A stretch of 34,776 bases of DNA from Planctomycetota bacterium. GTDB taxonomy: Bacteria > Planctomycetota > J132. The position numbers were made by a program, and so were the translations under genes. Positions 18,554 to 27,889 of the stretch are shown here, piece after piece; the first letter of the stretch is position 1, and every line of letters starts with the position of its first letter. Where the stretch lies: NCBI GenBank assembly GCA_003694635.1, contig RFKQ01000116.1:1-34776 (forward strand), written 5' to 3'. Below the pieces are notes generated by a model. That model was not told where the DNA came from. It ran no database searches and saw only the letters and a list, made by a program, of their open reading frames with translations.

Positions 18554-19306
18554 TCAACTCCGCGAATACTTGACCTCTATCATACAAAGCCCCTGAGGAG
18601 GCGCCGTTGGGCCCGCCAAACGACGATCCCTTCGCTGCAAAATATACGGAACCCTTTCCACCAATATTTTGCCCAAACCTACCTCCACCAGCGTACCAGC
18701 TATATTGCGCACCATATTGTACAAAAAACCATCCGCTTCCACCCAAATCTGAATCAATCGACCAACCTCGAAAATCTCCCGAACCTCCAAGTGAAATATA
18801 GTCCGAACGCTAGAACAACGCGGGGAGTTCGCCGTCTCAAATGAAGAAAAATCGTATTTCCCCACCAAATACCCCCCTGCCGCTCTCATCTTCTCCAAAT
18901 CCAACCTCTTTTGCACCCACCAAGCTCTCCTATGCCAGAACGCACTGCGCCACTCCTGGTTGAGAATCGTATAACAATAAACCTTAGACACTGCATCTTT
19001 GATCACATTAAACTCATTCTCTACAGGCTCTATGTGCCTTACAGAAATATCCGGGGGCAAATAGCGATTGATCGCCAACACCCAATTCCGCTCCGGCAGC
19101 TTCCGAGAAGTCAAAAACGTCGCCACCTGCCCCAACGCATGAACCCCCCGATCTGTGCGCCCCGCTCCTAACACCTGAGGATCCTCACCCGTAATCCTGC
19201 GTATGGCCCTGCTTAACTCCTCTTGAACCGTAGGCACATCCTTTTGGTACTGCCAACCAAAATAATTTGTACCATCGTATTCCACAATGACCTTATACTT
19301 CCTCAT
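18554..19306 (-). CDS. truA: tRNA pseudouridine(38-40) synthase
   Basis: KVIVEYDGTNYFGWQYQKDVPTVQEEL, LGAGRTDRGVHALGQVATF, FLYNMVRNIAGTLVEVG. Confidence 0.93.
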   Translation of the reverse strand: MRKYKVIVEYDGTNYFGWQYQKDVPTVQEELSRAIRRITGEDPQVLGAGRTDRGVHALGQVATFLTSRKLPERNWVLAINRYLPPDISVRHIEPVENEFNVIKDAVSKVYCYTILNQEWRSAFWHRRAWWVQKRLDLEKMRAAGGYLVGKYDFSSFETANSPRCSSVRTIFHLEVREIFEVGRLIQIWVEADGFLYNMVRNIAGTLVEVGLGKILVERVPYILQRRDRRLAGPTAPPQGLCMIEVKYSRS

Positions 19307-19337
19307 CTCTGCATTATACACAACTCTCCCATGGAAA

Positions 19338-20870
19338 TCAAACAAATAACTTCTCCAGATTCCGATATTGAACCACCTCCGAGATATGGGCCGAGTTTAT
19401 ACTATCACATCCTTCCAGATCTGCAAGGGTTCTTGAGAGTTTTAAAATTTTTTTGTAACTCCTGCCGGATAAATGAAAATGCTTATACACCTGCCCCAAA
19501 AGACGCTTCCCCTCCGAGGTTAACGAACAATGACGCCGCAGCTGCTTGTCCCCCATCTGAGAGTTTAAACCAATCTCCATACCCCGGAAACGCTCCCGCT
19601 GAACCTCTCTCGCCTTCCGCACCCTCTCCTTCATCTCAGCTGAAGATAATCCGCCCGAAGATTCTAGACGAAGGCTCTCAAACGGAACCCGACTTACCTC
19701 AATCTGAAGATCTATTCGATCCAATAAAGGACCTGAAATCCGACCAACGTAATTCTGAACCTGACGCAACGAACATCTACACGGACGCTCACCATATCCA
19801 TAATAGCCGCAAGGACAGGGATTCATCGCTCCCACAAAAAGAATTTGCGCGGGAAATACCACCGAAGTCAACGCCCGGCTAATCCGCACCAACCCCTCCT
19901 CCAACGGCTGACGCATCACCTCCAAGGCCCGTCGCGAAAACTCCGCCAACTCATCCAAAAACAATACCCCCCTATGCGCCAGAGAAATCTCCCCAGGTCG
20001 TGGAAAACTTCCCCCTCCGATCAATCCCACATCGCTAATGCTATGGTGAGGCGCCCGAAAGGGAGGATCTACCACCAATCCCCCCTCACTATCCAATAAT
20101 CCTGCGATACTATAAATACTTGTCACCTCCATCATCCCCTCCAACGTCAACGAAGGCAAAATACTCGGCAATCGCTTGGCCAACATCGTCTTACCCGAAC
20201 CAGGCGGCCCTACCATCAACACATTATGCCCCCCCGCCGCTGCAATCATCAACGCCCTCTTCGCAGAAGTCTGGCCATGCACATCCTCAAAGTCCAGTTG
20301 CCCCCCGCCCTTCCTCCTCTCCAACAATTCCTGACTAAACCGAAGAGGAGAGACCTTCTTCTCCCCCCTCAAATGGGTCACCACTTCCTCCAAACTCCCT
20401 ACGGGATAAACTTCGATCCCCTCGATCAAGAGCGCCTCCTGAGCATTCGCTACCGGCAACATCACCCGCTTTATCCCTTCCCTCCGAAAACAAATCGCCG
20501 CCAACACCCCCCCCTTGATCGGTCTAAGCCGACCATCTAAGGCCAACTCACCCAAAAAACCATATCCCTCTGCCATCCCCTTGGTAAGAACTCCCCCCGC
20601 TGTCAGAATCCCTACCGCTATCGGCAAATCGTACACGGCTCCCTCCTTGCGAGTGTCCGCCGGCGCTAAATTGATGGTGATCTTCTTTTGAGGAACATCA
20701 TAGCCAGAGTTGACCAGCGCCGAACGTACCCTGTCCTTGCTCTCCTTGACCGAGGCATCTGGCAAACCCACCATCACTATCCCAGAAAATCCCCTGGATA
20801 TGTCCACCTCCACCTCCACCAAATGAGCTTCAAATCCAAGCAAACCGACACTCTTGATATTGGCGATCAT
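19338..20870 (-). CDS. comM: YifB/ComM-family Mg-chelatase-like AAA ATPase
   Basis: GFEAHLVEVEVDISRGFSGIVMVGLPDASVKESKDRVRSAL, GPPGSGKTMLAKRLPSILP, FLDELAEFSRRALEVMRQPLEEG, MNPCPCGYYG. Confidence 0.93.
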   Translation of the reverse strand: MIANIKSVGLLGFEAHLVEVEVDISRGFSGIVMVGLPDASVKESKDRVRSALVNSGYDVPQKKITINLAPADTRKEGAVYDLPIAVGILTAGGVLTKGMAEGYGFLGELALDGRLRPIKGGVLAAICFRREGIKRVMLPVANAQEALLIEGIEVYPVGSLEEVVTHLRGEKKVSPLRFSQELLERRKGGGQLDFEDVHGQTSAKRALMIAAAGGHNVLMVGPPGSGKTMLAKRLPSILPSLTLEGMMEVTSIYSIAGLLDSEGGLVVDPPFRAPHHSISDVGLIGGGSFPRPGEISLAHRGVLFLDELAEFSRRALEVMRQPLEEGLVRISRALTSVVFPAQILFVGAMNPCPCGYYGYGERPCRCSLRQVQNYVGRISGPLLDRIDLQIEVSRVPFESLRLESSGGLSSAEMKERVRKAREVQRERFRGMEIGLNSQMGDKQLRRHCSLTSEGKRLLGQVYKHFHLSGRSYKKILKLSRTLADLEGCDSINSAHISEVVQYRNLEKLFV

Positions 20871-21144
20871 AAACTTTCTCCTTTTCCTTTAAAAATGGCG
20901 ATTTATAGCTGAGTAAAGAGTACTGAGAACTCACGCAAAGAAATAGCGCAAAAAACAGACCAAACTTTTTTCTAACCACTAACTCTGCTTTTCCAAAACT
21001 ACCCCGTATTACATAGAACTTAAAGAACGTCGCAAAAGTATTCTTCATCTTTTTTGGAAAATGTTGTCTGATGCGATCAAACTAAAAGTACCCTAAATCT
21101 CGGAAGGAATAACAGGAGTGTGATTTCTTCTATTGTGAATTCTA

Positions 21145-21165
21145 TACCCCCACCCAGGGTGGGGT
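21145..21165. other. GC-rich imperfect palindrome in the long intergenic region
   Basis: TACCCCcACCC-A-GGGTGGGGTA, one bulge. Confidence 0.5.
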
Positions 21166-21929
21166 AAAATGAGTTACTACACCTACTTTGCCCATACCTA
21201 TCCTTTTCTCCAACTTTTTTTCAATTAGGAGTTTAGGGTGTGGAGAAAAAGTGGTTTAGGTTGAGTTACATAGGCAAGCCTAGTAAGGGGGAGCTGATTA
21301 CTGCTAGCAAGATTTAGTTTTGACGAAATCTCTGTGGGAGGGGATATTTCTGAGTTTGGTTTCTAGGCTTTTAGGATAGAGTTCCTCTTGGTGTTTCTTT
21401 TCTGTTGCCGACCCACCTTCCCGAAGAAAGGAAACGACCAGGAGGAACGTATGGATATTGATGGGAATTTTTACATGGTGGGCCTCCTTTTTTTATGGAA
21501 TAGATACTTTGGATGGATATTTTTTTTCGGATTATTTTTAGCGATTATTTTTAGCTTCAGCAAAAATTGCGCCAGTTTTTTCCAAACTAAAGGGATAAAA
21601 TGTTTTTTATTTCCAAAACTTGAAAAATAAAGGGAATTTTTGAGTGAGAAATGTTTACTTTTTTCCAAATTTTTTCAAAAAAAAGGAGGAAAACACACCC
21701 GAGTGTCCCAAAACGAGACAGAGTTACTTAAAATATTTTGACATTCTAAAAATCGATTTTTGATCGCAAATCAGGCATATTTGGATATCCCAACTTCATC
21801 TTCAGCGAATATATCTGAAAAAGACACTTTTGTTATGAAATTTTTTTTGAAGATTTGCCAGACACAAAAGATGCCTTTAAATCGCTTGTTTCAAACCAGG
21901 ACTTTCTGCCTTTTTTGAAAAAGCTTTAG

Positions 21930-21957
21930 TTGGATTTTTGCTTTACATTGTTATAAT
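21930..21957 (+). promoter_or_regulatory. Candidate sigma70-type promoter for the 1381-aa AAA+ gene
   Basis: TTGGAT - 16 bp - TATAAT, about 130 bp upstream of the ATG at 22089. Confidence 0.45.
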
Positions 21958-22088
21958 TTGAAACAGTTGACTCAGAAGAGCAAAAGGAAGACAAAGTTTA
22001 GAGAATTTTGTTAAATTTTTAGTTTGCAGTGGAGTAAGCGATTTTTGTCTAAAATCAATCAGCAGTATCCTTTTCAAAGGGACTCTTT

Positions 22089-25000
22089 ATGACTGGTTCA
22101 GAAAGCCATTTACAGAGATTGTTTAAATCCAAAAGCAGACAAGAAGTTTCCAAGATAGTCTCTCAACTGGGCCGTAGATTGGGGAAGGAAAAGTTATCTT
22201 TGACCTGTCATGAGCTTTTAACATCAGCTCAAGAGACTCAGATTCGGTTAGGCATCTGGTTGCTGCCTTTTTTGGAAAAAAAAGAAGCCTATCAGCTTCT
22301 CAAAGGTAGGGAGTACTCGCAGTTTTCCCAGAAGAATTTGGTAGAGCTTTGCGCCGTTTTAAGGGAGTTTCATGAAAAGCGTTTCGATTCAATCATAATG
22401 AAAGTGGTGGAGGTTGCCCAAGCAGAGGAGGTATGGGCGGAGCTTTGGTTGTGGTTGTTTCAGAAGCGCCCTGCAACGATTTTAAAAACCTTGCAAAAGA
22501 TTTTAGAGAAGAGGGTACCAGATAGCGCTTTTTACAGAGGCTTGCAAAGGGTATTTCGAAAGTATGGGAAGAAGGATTCCGACTTGGTTCATACCGAAGA
22601 GATTTCAAGCTTTGATAAAACGGACAAGTCCAGAAAGAAGTGGTTGATGAAGTTCTACTCCACAGGTTCTCGTCTGATTTTAAGCGGAGATCCAAGCCTG
22701 GAAGAAGTTGGGTTGGAGTACATTCAGAAATTGTTCTTTGTCAAGTATTTAGAAGACCTGATTCAATGGTTAAATGAGGCAGGATGGAGCGCTTCTAGAG
22801 CAGATAAGGTGTTGGAGATATTTTTGAGGTACGGGGAGCGTTTTTATAGCTGGAGAGAGGAGTGTTTTGAGTACACAAAGGGCCTTTCTCAGCTTTTTGA
22901 CATTTTAAAACATGATAGCAATACGGAGCTATGGAAAAGGGTAGTGCCTCTTTTAGTTCGTTGGGGAAAATCGGCGGCGGCGGAGGGATTTTGTGAGGAG
23001 TTTGGTCATATTCAGTTGGTTCCTTGGGAGTGGCGAAAGACGCTGCTGCTATGGTTAAATGAGCAGGAGCTCTCTGCTCCGTCCGCGTTTTTGTATTCTT
23101 GTTTAGAGGAAAATCCTAGCTCGGAGGTTCATCAGCTAGCCTTACAAATTTTGAGGGGTTTGCTTTCCTGTTTTTCGGGGGAAATATTAGGAGGGCTTTT
23201 TTCCTACTTGGAAGAGGTAGAGGATATCGATTCTTTTCTGCCGGCGTTATTGGAATTTTCGGGCAAGGTTTCTGAGCTGGAGTTAGAGGATGAGATTGAG
23301 AGCGGTTTAGAGAGGTCTCTCCAGAAGAGATTATTGACTTCTCTTACGAAAGAGTATCGGCCGCATCCTTTGGTGCGCTTGCTTTTTAAAAGGATTTGTA
23401 AGTATTATTCCGACTTAGAGGAGTATGGAACATTTCTGACCAACATTGACTTTATTCCTCCTTGTTATGAGAGAGAGGAAGAGGTAGAGTTGCTTCTAAA
23501 GCGCTTAAAAAGGGAGGGGAATAAAAGCTTTATTCTCTTAGGTCCGTCGGGTTGTGGCAAGAGTGCGTTGATTCACGAGCTTGCTTTTCGCTTAGCTACG
23601 ATGGAGGAGGAGTATCCTTTTGAGATGGTGCTCCAGATCACAACGGGGAATCTTTTGGCAGGCACCAAGTATTTAGGGGAATGGGAGACGAGGGTACACC
23701 GCTTAATTCAAGAGTTGAAGAATTATGGGAAAGTGGTGCTGTATGTTTCCAATATCAACGACTTGATCTGGGCTGGTCGATCCAGTTCAAGCCGGACGAA
23801 TTTTGCTTCTGTGATGGCGCCGTACATTGAGCGTGGGGAGATTGTGGTGATCGGGGACAGTACTCCGGAGGCGTATTCTATGGGGATTGCGAGCGAGCAC
23901 AACATCAAGAAGCTGTTTCATACTATTCAGATAAAGGAGATGGATGACAATGCCACGGAAAGGGTGTTAAAAAAAGTGGCATCCTGTTTAAAAGAGCACA
24001 TTTTGGGCACAAAGAATTTAGAGATTGAGGTTCCTTCGACGGTGTTGAGTCGGATTATTGAGCTGAGTGGGTATTATTTTCCTGGCATAGCCAAGCCGGG
24101 AAGTGCGGTAAACTTGCTTCAGCAGGTTATGGAGAGCAAGGGGGAGGAAGAGGAGGAGCGTTCTAACAAGGGGAAGACGGTGGTGCTTACCCCGGATGAT
24201 GTGATGCAGGTTTTGGCGAAGACGATGGAGGTCCCGGAGCTGATCATCAACGATGCGGTCAAATTGGATATTGAGCAGGCCTATCGATTTTTTGAAGAGC
24301 GGGTATTGGGCCAGCCCCAGGCGATTTCTGCCGTAGTTTCCTTGGTTACATTGATCAAAGCTGGTTTGACCAATCCGGAGAGGCCCCATGGGGTATTTTT
24401 CTTCTTAGGTCCGACGGGGGTAGGGAAGACGGAGTTGGCGAGGGTGTTGGCGGAGTTTTTGACGGGGGACCCGGATCGTTTGATTCGCATTGACATGAGT
24501 GCGTTCAAGGACTACAGCAGTTTTGAGCGTTTGATTGGAAGCCATCAGCTTCTTACGCCCCAGGGGACGCCGATTGCGCCGAATTTGGTGGAGAAGATAC
24601 GAAATCGTCCATTTTCTGTGATTTTATTGGACGAATTTGAGAAGGCACATCCAAATATTTTCGACTTATTTTTGCAGGTTTTTGACTATGGGAAGTTGAT
24701 GGATTCGCGCTCCGAGATCATTGATTTTCGCCAGTCTATCATTTTGATGACCTCGAATTTAGGTTTTGAGGAGGCTTTAGGAGCTAGGGTAGGTTTTGAT
24801 GATAAGGAGTGCTTGGGGATCACAGAAGAGGAGGCCAAGCGGGAGATGGGGCGTTTTTTTCGTCCGGAGTTTATCAATCGCATCGATCGGATAGTGGTGT
24901 TTAATCCTTTGGATAAGGAGACCATGCGGAAGATCACCCGACGTGAGATTGGGCAAATTTTGAGTCGGAGTGGGATAGTTCGCCGGAATTTAGCGGTGGA

Positions 25001-26234
25001 GATTCGGGAGGAAGTGATTCATTTCTTAATGGAGAAAGGATTTAGTCCAAAGTTTGGGGCGCGTCATCTAAAGAGAGCTGTGGAGCAGCATCTATTGCTT
25101 CCTTTAGCGGAAACCATTGTGAAAAAAAGGCCGGAGAATGGCTCCAGCATTTTGGTTTGTCTAAATGAAGGCAAGGTAGAGATAGAGGTGGGGGAGAGTC
25201 GCGCCACTAGCCGTCGTTCTCGTTTTTTAGAAACGGTACGCAGAAAGAGGCGAAGTTCGGCGTCCTCTTTTACTTTAGAGGAAGTGGAGCATTCGTTGGA
25301 GGAATTAAAAGGGCAGATTGCCACTTTGGAGGCGTATTGTGAGGTCAAGGATTATCCTCGTTGGAAGAGGGAGTTGTACTATCAGACCAAGCAGGTGACT
25401 TTTTGGGACAATCCCCAGCGGGCCCGGATGATTTTGGAGGAGATGCATTATCTGGAGCGAATTTTGCAATCGATCAACAAGCTGCACCGGGATTTGGCTC
25501 AGTTGGAGGAGCACTTACGGCACTCTCAGGGGCAGGTTTCTGCGATGGGTTTAGAGCAGTTGGTATTGCGTTCGTTGGAGATTCGACGGGAGTATGAGGT
25601 TGTGGATTTTGAGGCCAGGTGTGGTCCGAAGGAGCGTTCAGATGCCTTTTTGGTTTTAGAAGCCGAGGCTTGTTCTCCGTGGAGGCGGAAGGGGTTAGAG
25701 ATCCTTCGGGAGCTTTACCGGCGTTGGGCGGAGCGAAATATGTATAGCATTGGTGTGTTGGAGGATATGGAGGAGGAGGGGGTAGGGAGGATTTCTTACT
25801 ACATTCAGGGGCCTTGTGTGTATGGGCTTTTGAGGCGGGAGCAGGGGGAGCATATTGTGGAGGAAAAGCGGGGGGAGGAAGTTGTAAAGGATTGCGTTCG
25901 GGTGAGGGTGTACCCCAATTTTATGGAGGAAGAGGCGGGTTATAGGGGGGGAAAGGATTCAAAGGGGACGCGTTTTTTCAATCCTCAAGGTTTTTTTCGA
26001 TCGGCGTCCTTGAGGAAGGAAAACGGCGATGTTGTGGAGAGGTTAAAAAAAATTCTCCGCCGCTCTTTGGACAAGGGGGTTTTGCAGCCAACTCGTACTT
26101 ATCGGGTGGGGCCCAAGGTGGAGATTTACGATCATATTTTGGGCAAGATGTTGGAGAATCCGTTGGAATTTTTGGGTGGGGATTTGGACGAATTGCTTTT
26201 GGAGAGAGCTAAGCTTGGTTTAGGTCAGGTTTAG
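22089..26234 (+). CDS. Clp/Hsp100-type double-AAA+ protein with N-terminal helical region and C-terminal RF2-like (PCRF-like) domain
   Basis: D1 Walker A GPSGCGKSAL; D2 Walker A GPTGVGKTEL, Walker B VILLDEFEKAH, FRPEFINRID, ClpB-D2-small (FSPKFGARHLKRAVEQHLLLPLAE). C-terminus resembles class-I RF2 (FWDNPQRARMILEEMHYLERILQSINKLHRDLAQLEEHL; LRELYRRWAERNMY; GPCVYGLLRREQGEH; TRTYRVGPKVEIYDHILGK...LGGDLDELL). Confidence 0.85.
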   Translation: MTGSESHLQRLFKSKSRQEVSKIVSQLGRRLGKEKLSLTCHELLTSAQETQIRLGIWLLPFLEKKEAYQLLKGREYSQFSQKNLVELCAVLREFHEKRFDSIIMKVVEVAQAEEVWAELWLWLFQKRPATILKTLQKILEKRVPDSAFYRGLQRVFRKYGKKDSDLVHTEEISSFDKTDKSRKKWLMKFYSTGSRLILSGDPSLEEVGLEYIQKLFFVKYLEDLIQWLNEAGWSASRADKVLEIFLRYGERFYSWREECFEYTKGLSQLFDILKHDSNTELWKRVVPLLVRWGKSAAAEGFCEEFGHIQLVPWEWRKTLLLWLNEQELSAPSAFLYSCLEENPSSEVHQLALQILRGLLSCFSGEILGGLFSYLEEVEDIDSFLPALLEFSGKVSELELEDEIESGLERSLQKRLLTSLTKEYRPHPLVRLLFKRICKYYSDLEEYGTFLTNIDFIPPCYEREEEVELLLKRLKREGNKSFILLGPSGCGKSALIHELAFRLATMEEEYPFEMVLQITTGNLLAGTKYLGEWETRVHRLIQELKNYGKVVLYVSNINDLIWAGRSSSSRTNFASVMAPYIERGEIVVIGDSTPEAYSMGIASEHNIKKLFHTIQIKEMDDNATERVLKKVASCLKEHILGTKNLEIEVPSTVLSRIIELSGYYFPGIAKPGSAVNLLQQVMESKGEEEEERSNKGKTVVLTPDDVMQVLAKTMEVPELIINDAVKLDIEQAYRFFEERVLGQPQAISAVVSLVTLIKAGLTNPERPHGVFFFLGPTGVGKTELARVLAEFLTGDPDRLIRIDMSAFKDYSSFERLIGSHQLLTPQGTPIAPNLVEKIRNRPFSVILLDEFEKAHPNIFDLFLQVFDYGKLMDSRSEIIDFRQSIILMTSNLGFEEALGARVGFDDKECLGITEEEAKREMGRFFRPEFINRIDRIVVFNPLDKETMRKITRREIGQILSRSGIVRRNLAVEIREEVIHFLMEKGFSPKFGARHLKRAVEQHLLLPLAETIVKKRPENGSSILVCLNEGKVEIEVGESRATSRRSRFLETVRRKRRSSASSFTLEEVEHSLEELKGQIATLEAYCEVKDYPRWKRELYYQTKQVTFWDNPQRARMILEEMHYLERILQSINKLHRDLAQLEEHLRHSQGQVSAMGLEQLVLRSLEIRREYEVVDFEARCGPKERSDAFLVLEAEACSPWRRKGLEILRELYRRWAERNMYSIGVLEDMEEEGVGRISYYIQGPCVYGLLRREQGEHIVEEKRGEEVVKDCVRVRVYPNFMEEEAGYRGGKDSKGTRFFNPQGFFRSASLRKENGDVVERLKKILRRSLDKGVLQPTRTYRVGPKVEIYDHILGKMLENPLEFLGGDLDELLLERAKLGLGQV

Positions 26235-26257
26235 GTTGTTGAGAGAGAGGAGCAGAA

Positions 26258-27268
26258 ATGGCTTGGCAAATTGCGGTGTTGGGGGCTGGCAGTTGGGGGA
26301 GTGCTTTGGCGGATTTGTTGGCTCGGCGCGGCCATAAGGTTTGTTTATGGGGGCGTCGGCGCCAGCTGGTGGAGCGGATACGTCGGGAGGGGGAAAATCG
26401 GCGGTATTTGCCAGGTTTTCCTTTGTGTGAGCGGTTGAGGGTATCTTCTTCTTTGGAGGAGGCGTTGGAGGGGGTGGAGATGGTGGTGTTGGCGGTTCCG
26501 GCTTCTGCGTTGGGGGAGGTGGGGAGGGAGATTCGGCCATTTTTGAGCGATCGCGCTTATGTGGTTTCGGTAGCCAAAGGGATGGAGGTGGAGACGGAGC
26601 GGTTGCCGGATGAGATTCTTTTGGAGGCTTCGCTTGCTAGAGAGCGTTGTTATTTCCTCTCTGGGCCGAGTTTTGCTAAGGAGGTGATTCAGCGTTTACC
26701 TACGGCGGTGGTGCTAGCGGGTTATGAGGAGGAGGGGTTAAAGGAGGTGCAGCGGGCTTGGAGCACGGATTATTTTCGGGTTTACACCACTTTGGATGTG
26801 AAGGGGGTTTTGTTTGCTGGGGCGCTCAAAAACGTTATGGCGATAGCGGCGGGGATTTGCCAGGGGTTAGGATTTGGTTTAAACACTCAGGCGGCTTTGA
26901 TCACAAGAGGGTTGGCGGAGATGGAGCGGATGGGCAAGAGGTTGGGGTATCCTTCCGAGACGTTGTTGGGTTTAGCGGGGGTGGGCGATTTGGTTTTGAC
27001 GTGCACAGGCGATTTATCTCGCAATCGGCGGGTGGGTTTAGAGTTGGCGAAGGGGCGGAGGTTGGAGGCGGTGCTGGAGGAGTTGGCGATGGTGGCGGAG
27101 GGGGTAAACACGGCGCGGGTGGTGTTTCAGCTCTCGCGCAGGTGTGGGGTGGAGATGCCGATTGTGGAGCAGGTTTATCGAATTCTTTTTGAGGGTAAGG
27201 ACGCTCGGGAGGCTGTGGAGGAGTTGATGTTGCGTCCTTTAAAGGAGGAGAGGGAAAGAGGGGGATGA
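26258..27268 (+). CDS. gpsA: NAD(P)-dependent glycerol-3-phosphate dehydrogenase
   Basis: IAVLGAGSWGSALADLLARRGHKVCLWGR, LSGPSFAKEV, GALKNVMAIAAGICQGLGFGLNTQAALITRGL, GLAGVGDLVLTCTGDLSRNRRVG. Confidence 0.95.
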   Translation: MAWQIAVLGAGSWGSALADLLARRGHKVCLWGRRRQLVERIRREGENRRYLPGFPLCERLRVSSSLEEALEGVEMVVLAVPASALGEVGREIRPFLSDRAYVVSVAKGMEVETERLPDEILLEASLARERCYFLSGPSFAKEVIQRLPTAVVLAGYEEEGLKEVQRAWSTDYFRVYTTLDVKGVLFAGALKNVMAIAAGICQGLGFGLNTQAALITRGLAEMERMGKRLGYPSETLLGLAGVGDLVLTCTGDLSRNRRVGLELAKGRRLEAVLEELAMVAEGVNTARVVFQLSRRCGVEMPIVEQVYRILFEGKDAREAVEELMLRPLKEERERGG

Positions 27269-27317
27269 AATTTTTAGATGAAATGGGTCTCTATTTCAGA
27301 AAAGTAAAGGGTATGCT

Positions 27318-27857
27318 ATGTTTATCAAGTTGTTAGGAAAATTGCCTTTGTTTCAGGGATTGAGTGAAGGGGAGTTGGAGGAGCTTTTAACCTATTTTGA
27401 CCATGAGAGTTTTCAGAAGGGGGAGGAGGTGCTTACGGAGTATCAGGGAGAGGAGGAGGTGAAGATGTATGTGATTTTGGGGGGGGCGGTGGAGATTGTC
27501 AAGCGGGCGATGAATCAGGAGGAGAGGGAGATTTCTTTGGATGTTTTAAAGACGGGGGAGATTTTTGGGGAGATGAAGATTGTGGATGTGTTGGTGCGTT
27601 CGGCGACGGTGAGGGCCATTAAGGATACGCAGACGATTTCGATTTCTAAAGAAAATCTAGAACGTTTGTTGGAGGAGAATCCGCGAATTTATGGCATTTT
27701 GATGCGGAACATTGCTCGGCGGCTTTCCCATCGTCTTCGCAAGGCGGATACGTTTCAGGCGACGATGCTTTCGAAGGAGGGGAGGGGACAGGCGGAATTT
27801 AGCCAGAAATCCTCTTCTTCAGAGGAGAAGGAAAACGGTTTGGAGACGAAGAGTTAG
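27318..27857 (+). CDS. Cyclic nucleotide-binding (CRP-like cNMP) domain protein without visible HTH
   Basis: LFQGLSEGELEELLTYFDHESFQKGEEVLTE...KMYVILGGAVEIVKR...LKTGEIFGEMKIVDVLVRSATVRAIKDTQTISISKENLERLL. Confidence 0.85.
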   Translation: MFIKLLGKLPLFQGLSEGELEELLTYFDHESFQKGEEVLTEYQGEEEVKMYVILGGAVEIVKRAMNQEEREISLDVLKTGEIFGEMKIVDVLVRSATVRAIKDTQTISISKENLERLLEENPRIYGILMRNIARRLSHRLRKADTFQATMLSKEGRGQAEFSQKSSSSEEKENGLETKS

Positions 27858-27889
27858 GTATAGCGGGTTTTATTTATAAGATTTTCAGG

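Noticed and set aside
19223-20540. Plus-strand ORFs opposite comM/truA (219, 84, 72, 104 aa)
   Set aside because: Pro/Ser/His-rich translations typical of antisense reading of GC-skewed genes.
21239-21247. DnaA box
   Set aside because: TGTGGAGAA is one mismatch from TGTGGATAA and isolated; insufficient for an origin call by itself.
21388-21630. 80-aa hydrophobic ORF in the long intergenic gap
   Set aside because: Phe/Trp-rich translation of AT-rich DNA with no recognisable family. There is a reasonable AGGAGGA upstream of an internal ATG at ~21451, but too little support to call.
26758-27192. 144-aa Gly-rich ORF within gpsA
   Set aside because: Alternate-frame artefact of G-rich gpsA; gpsA motifs are unambiguous.
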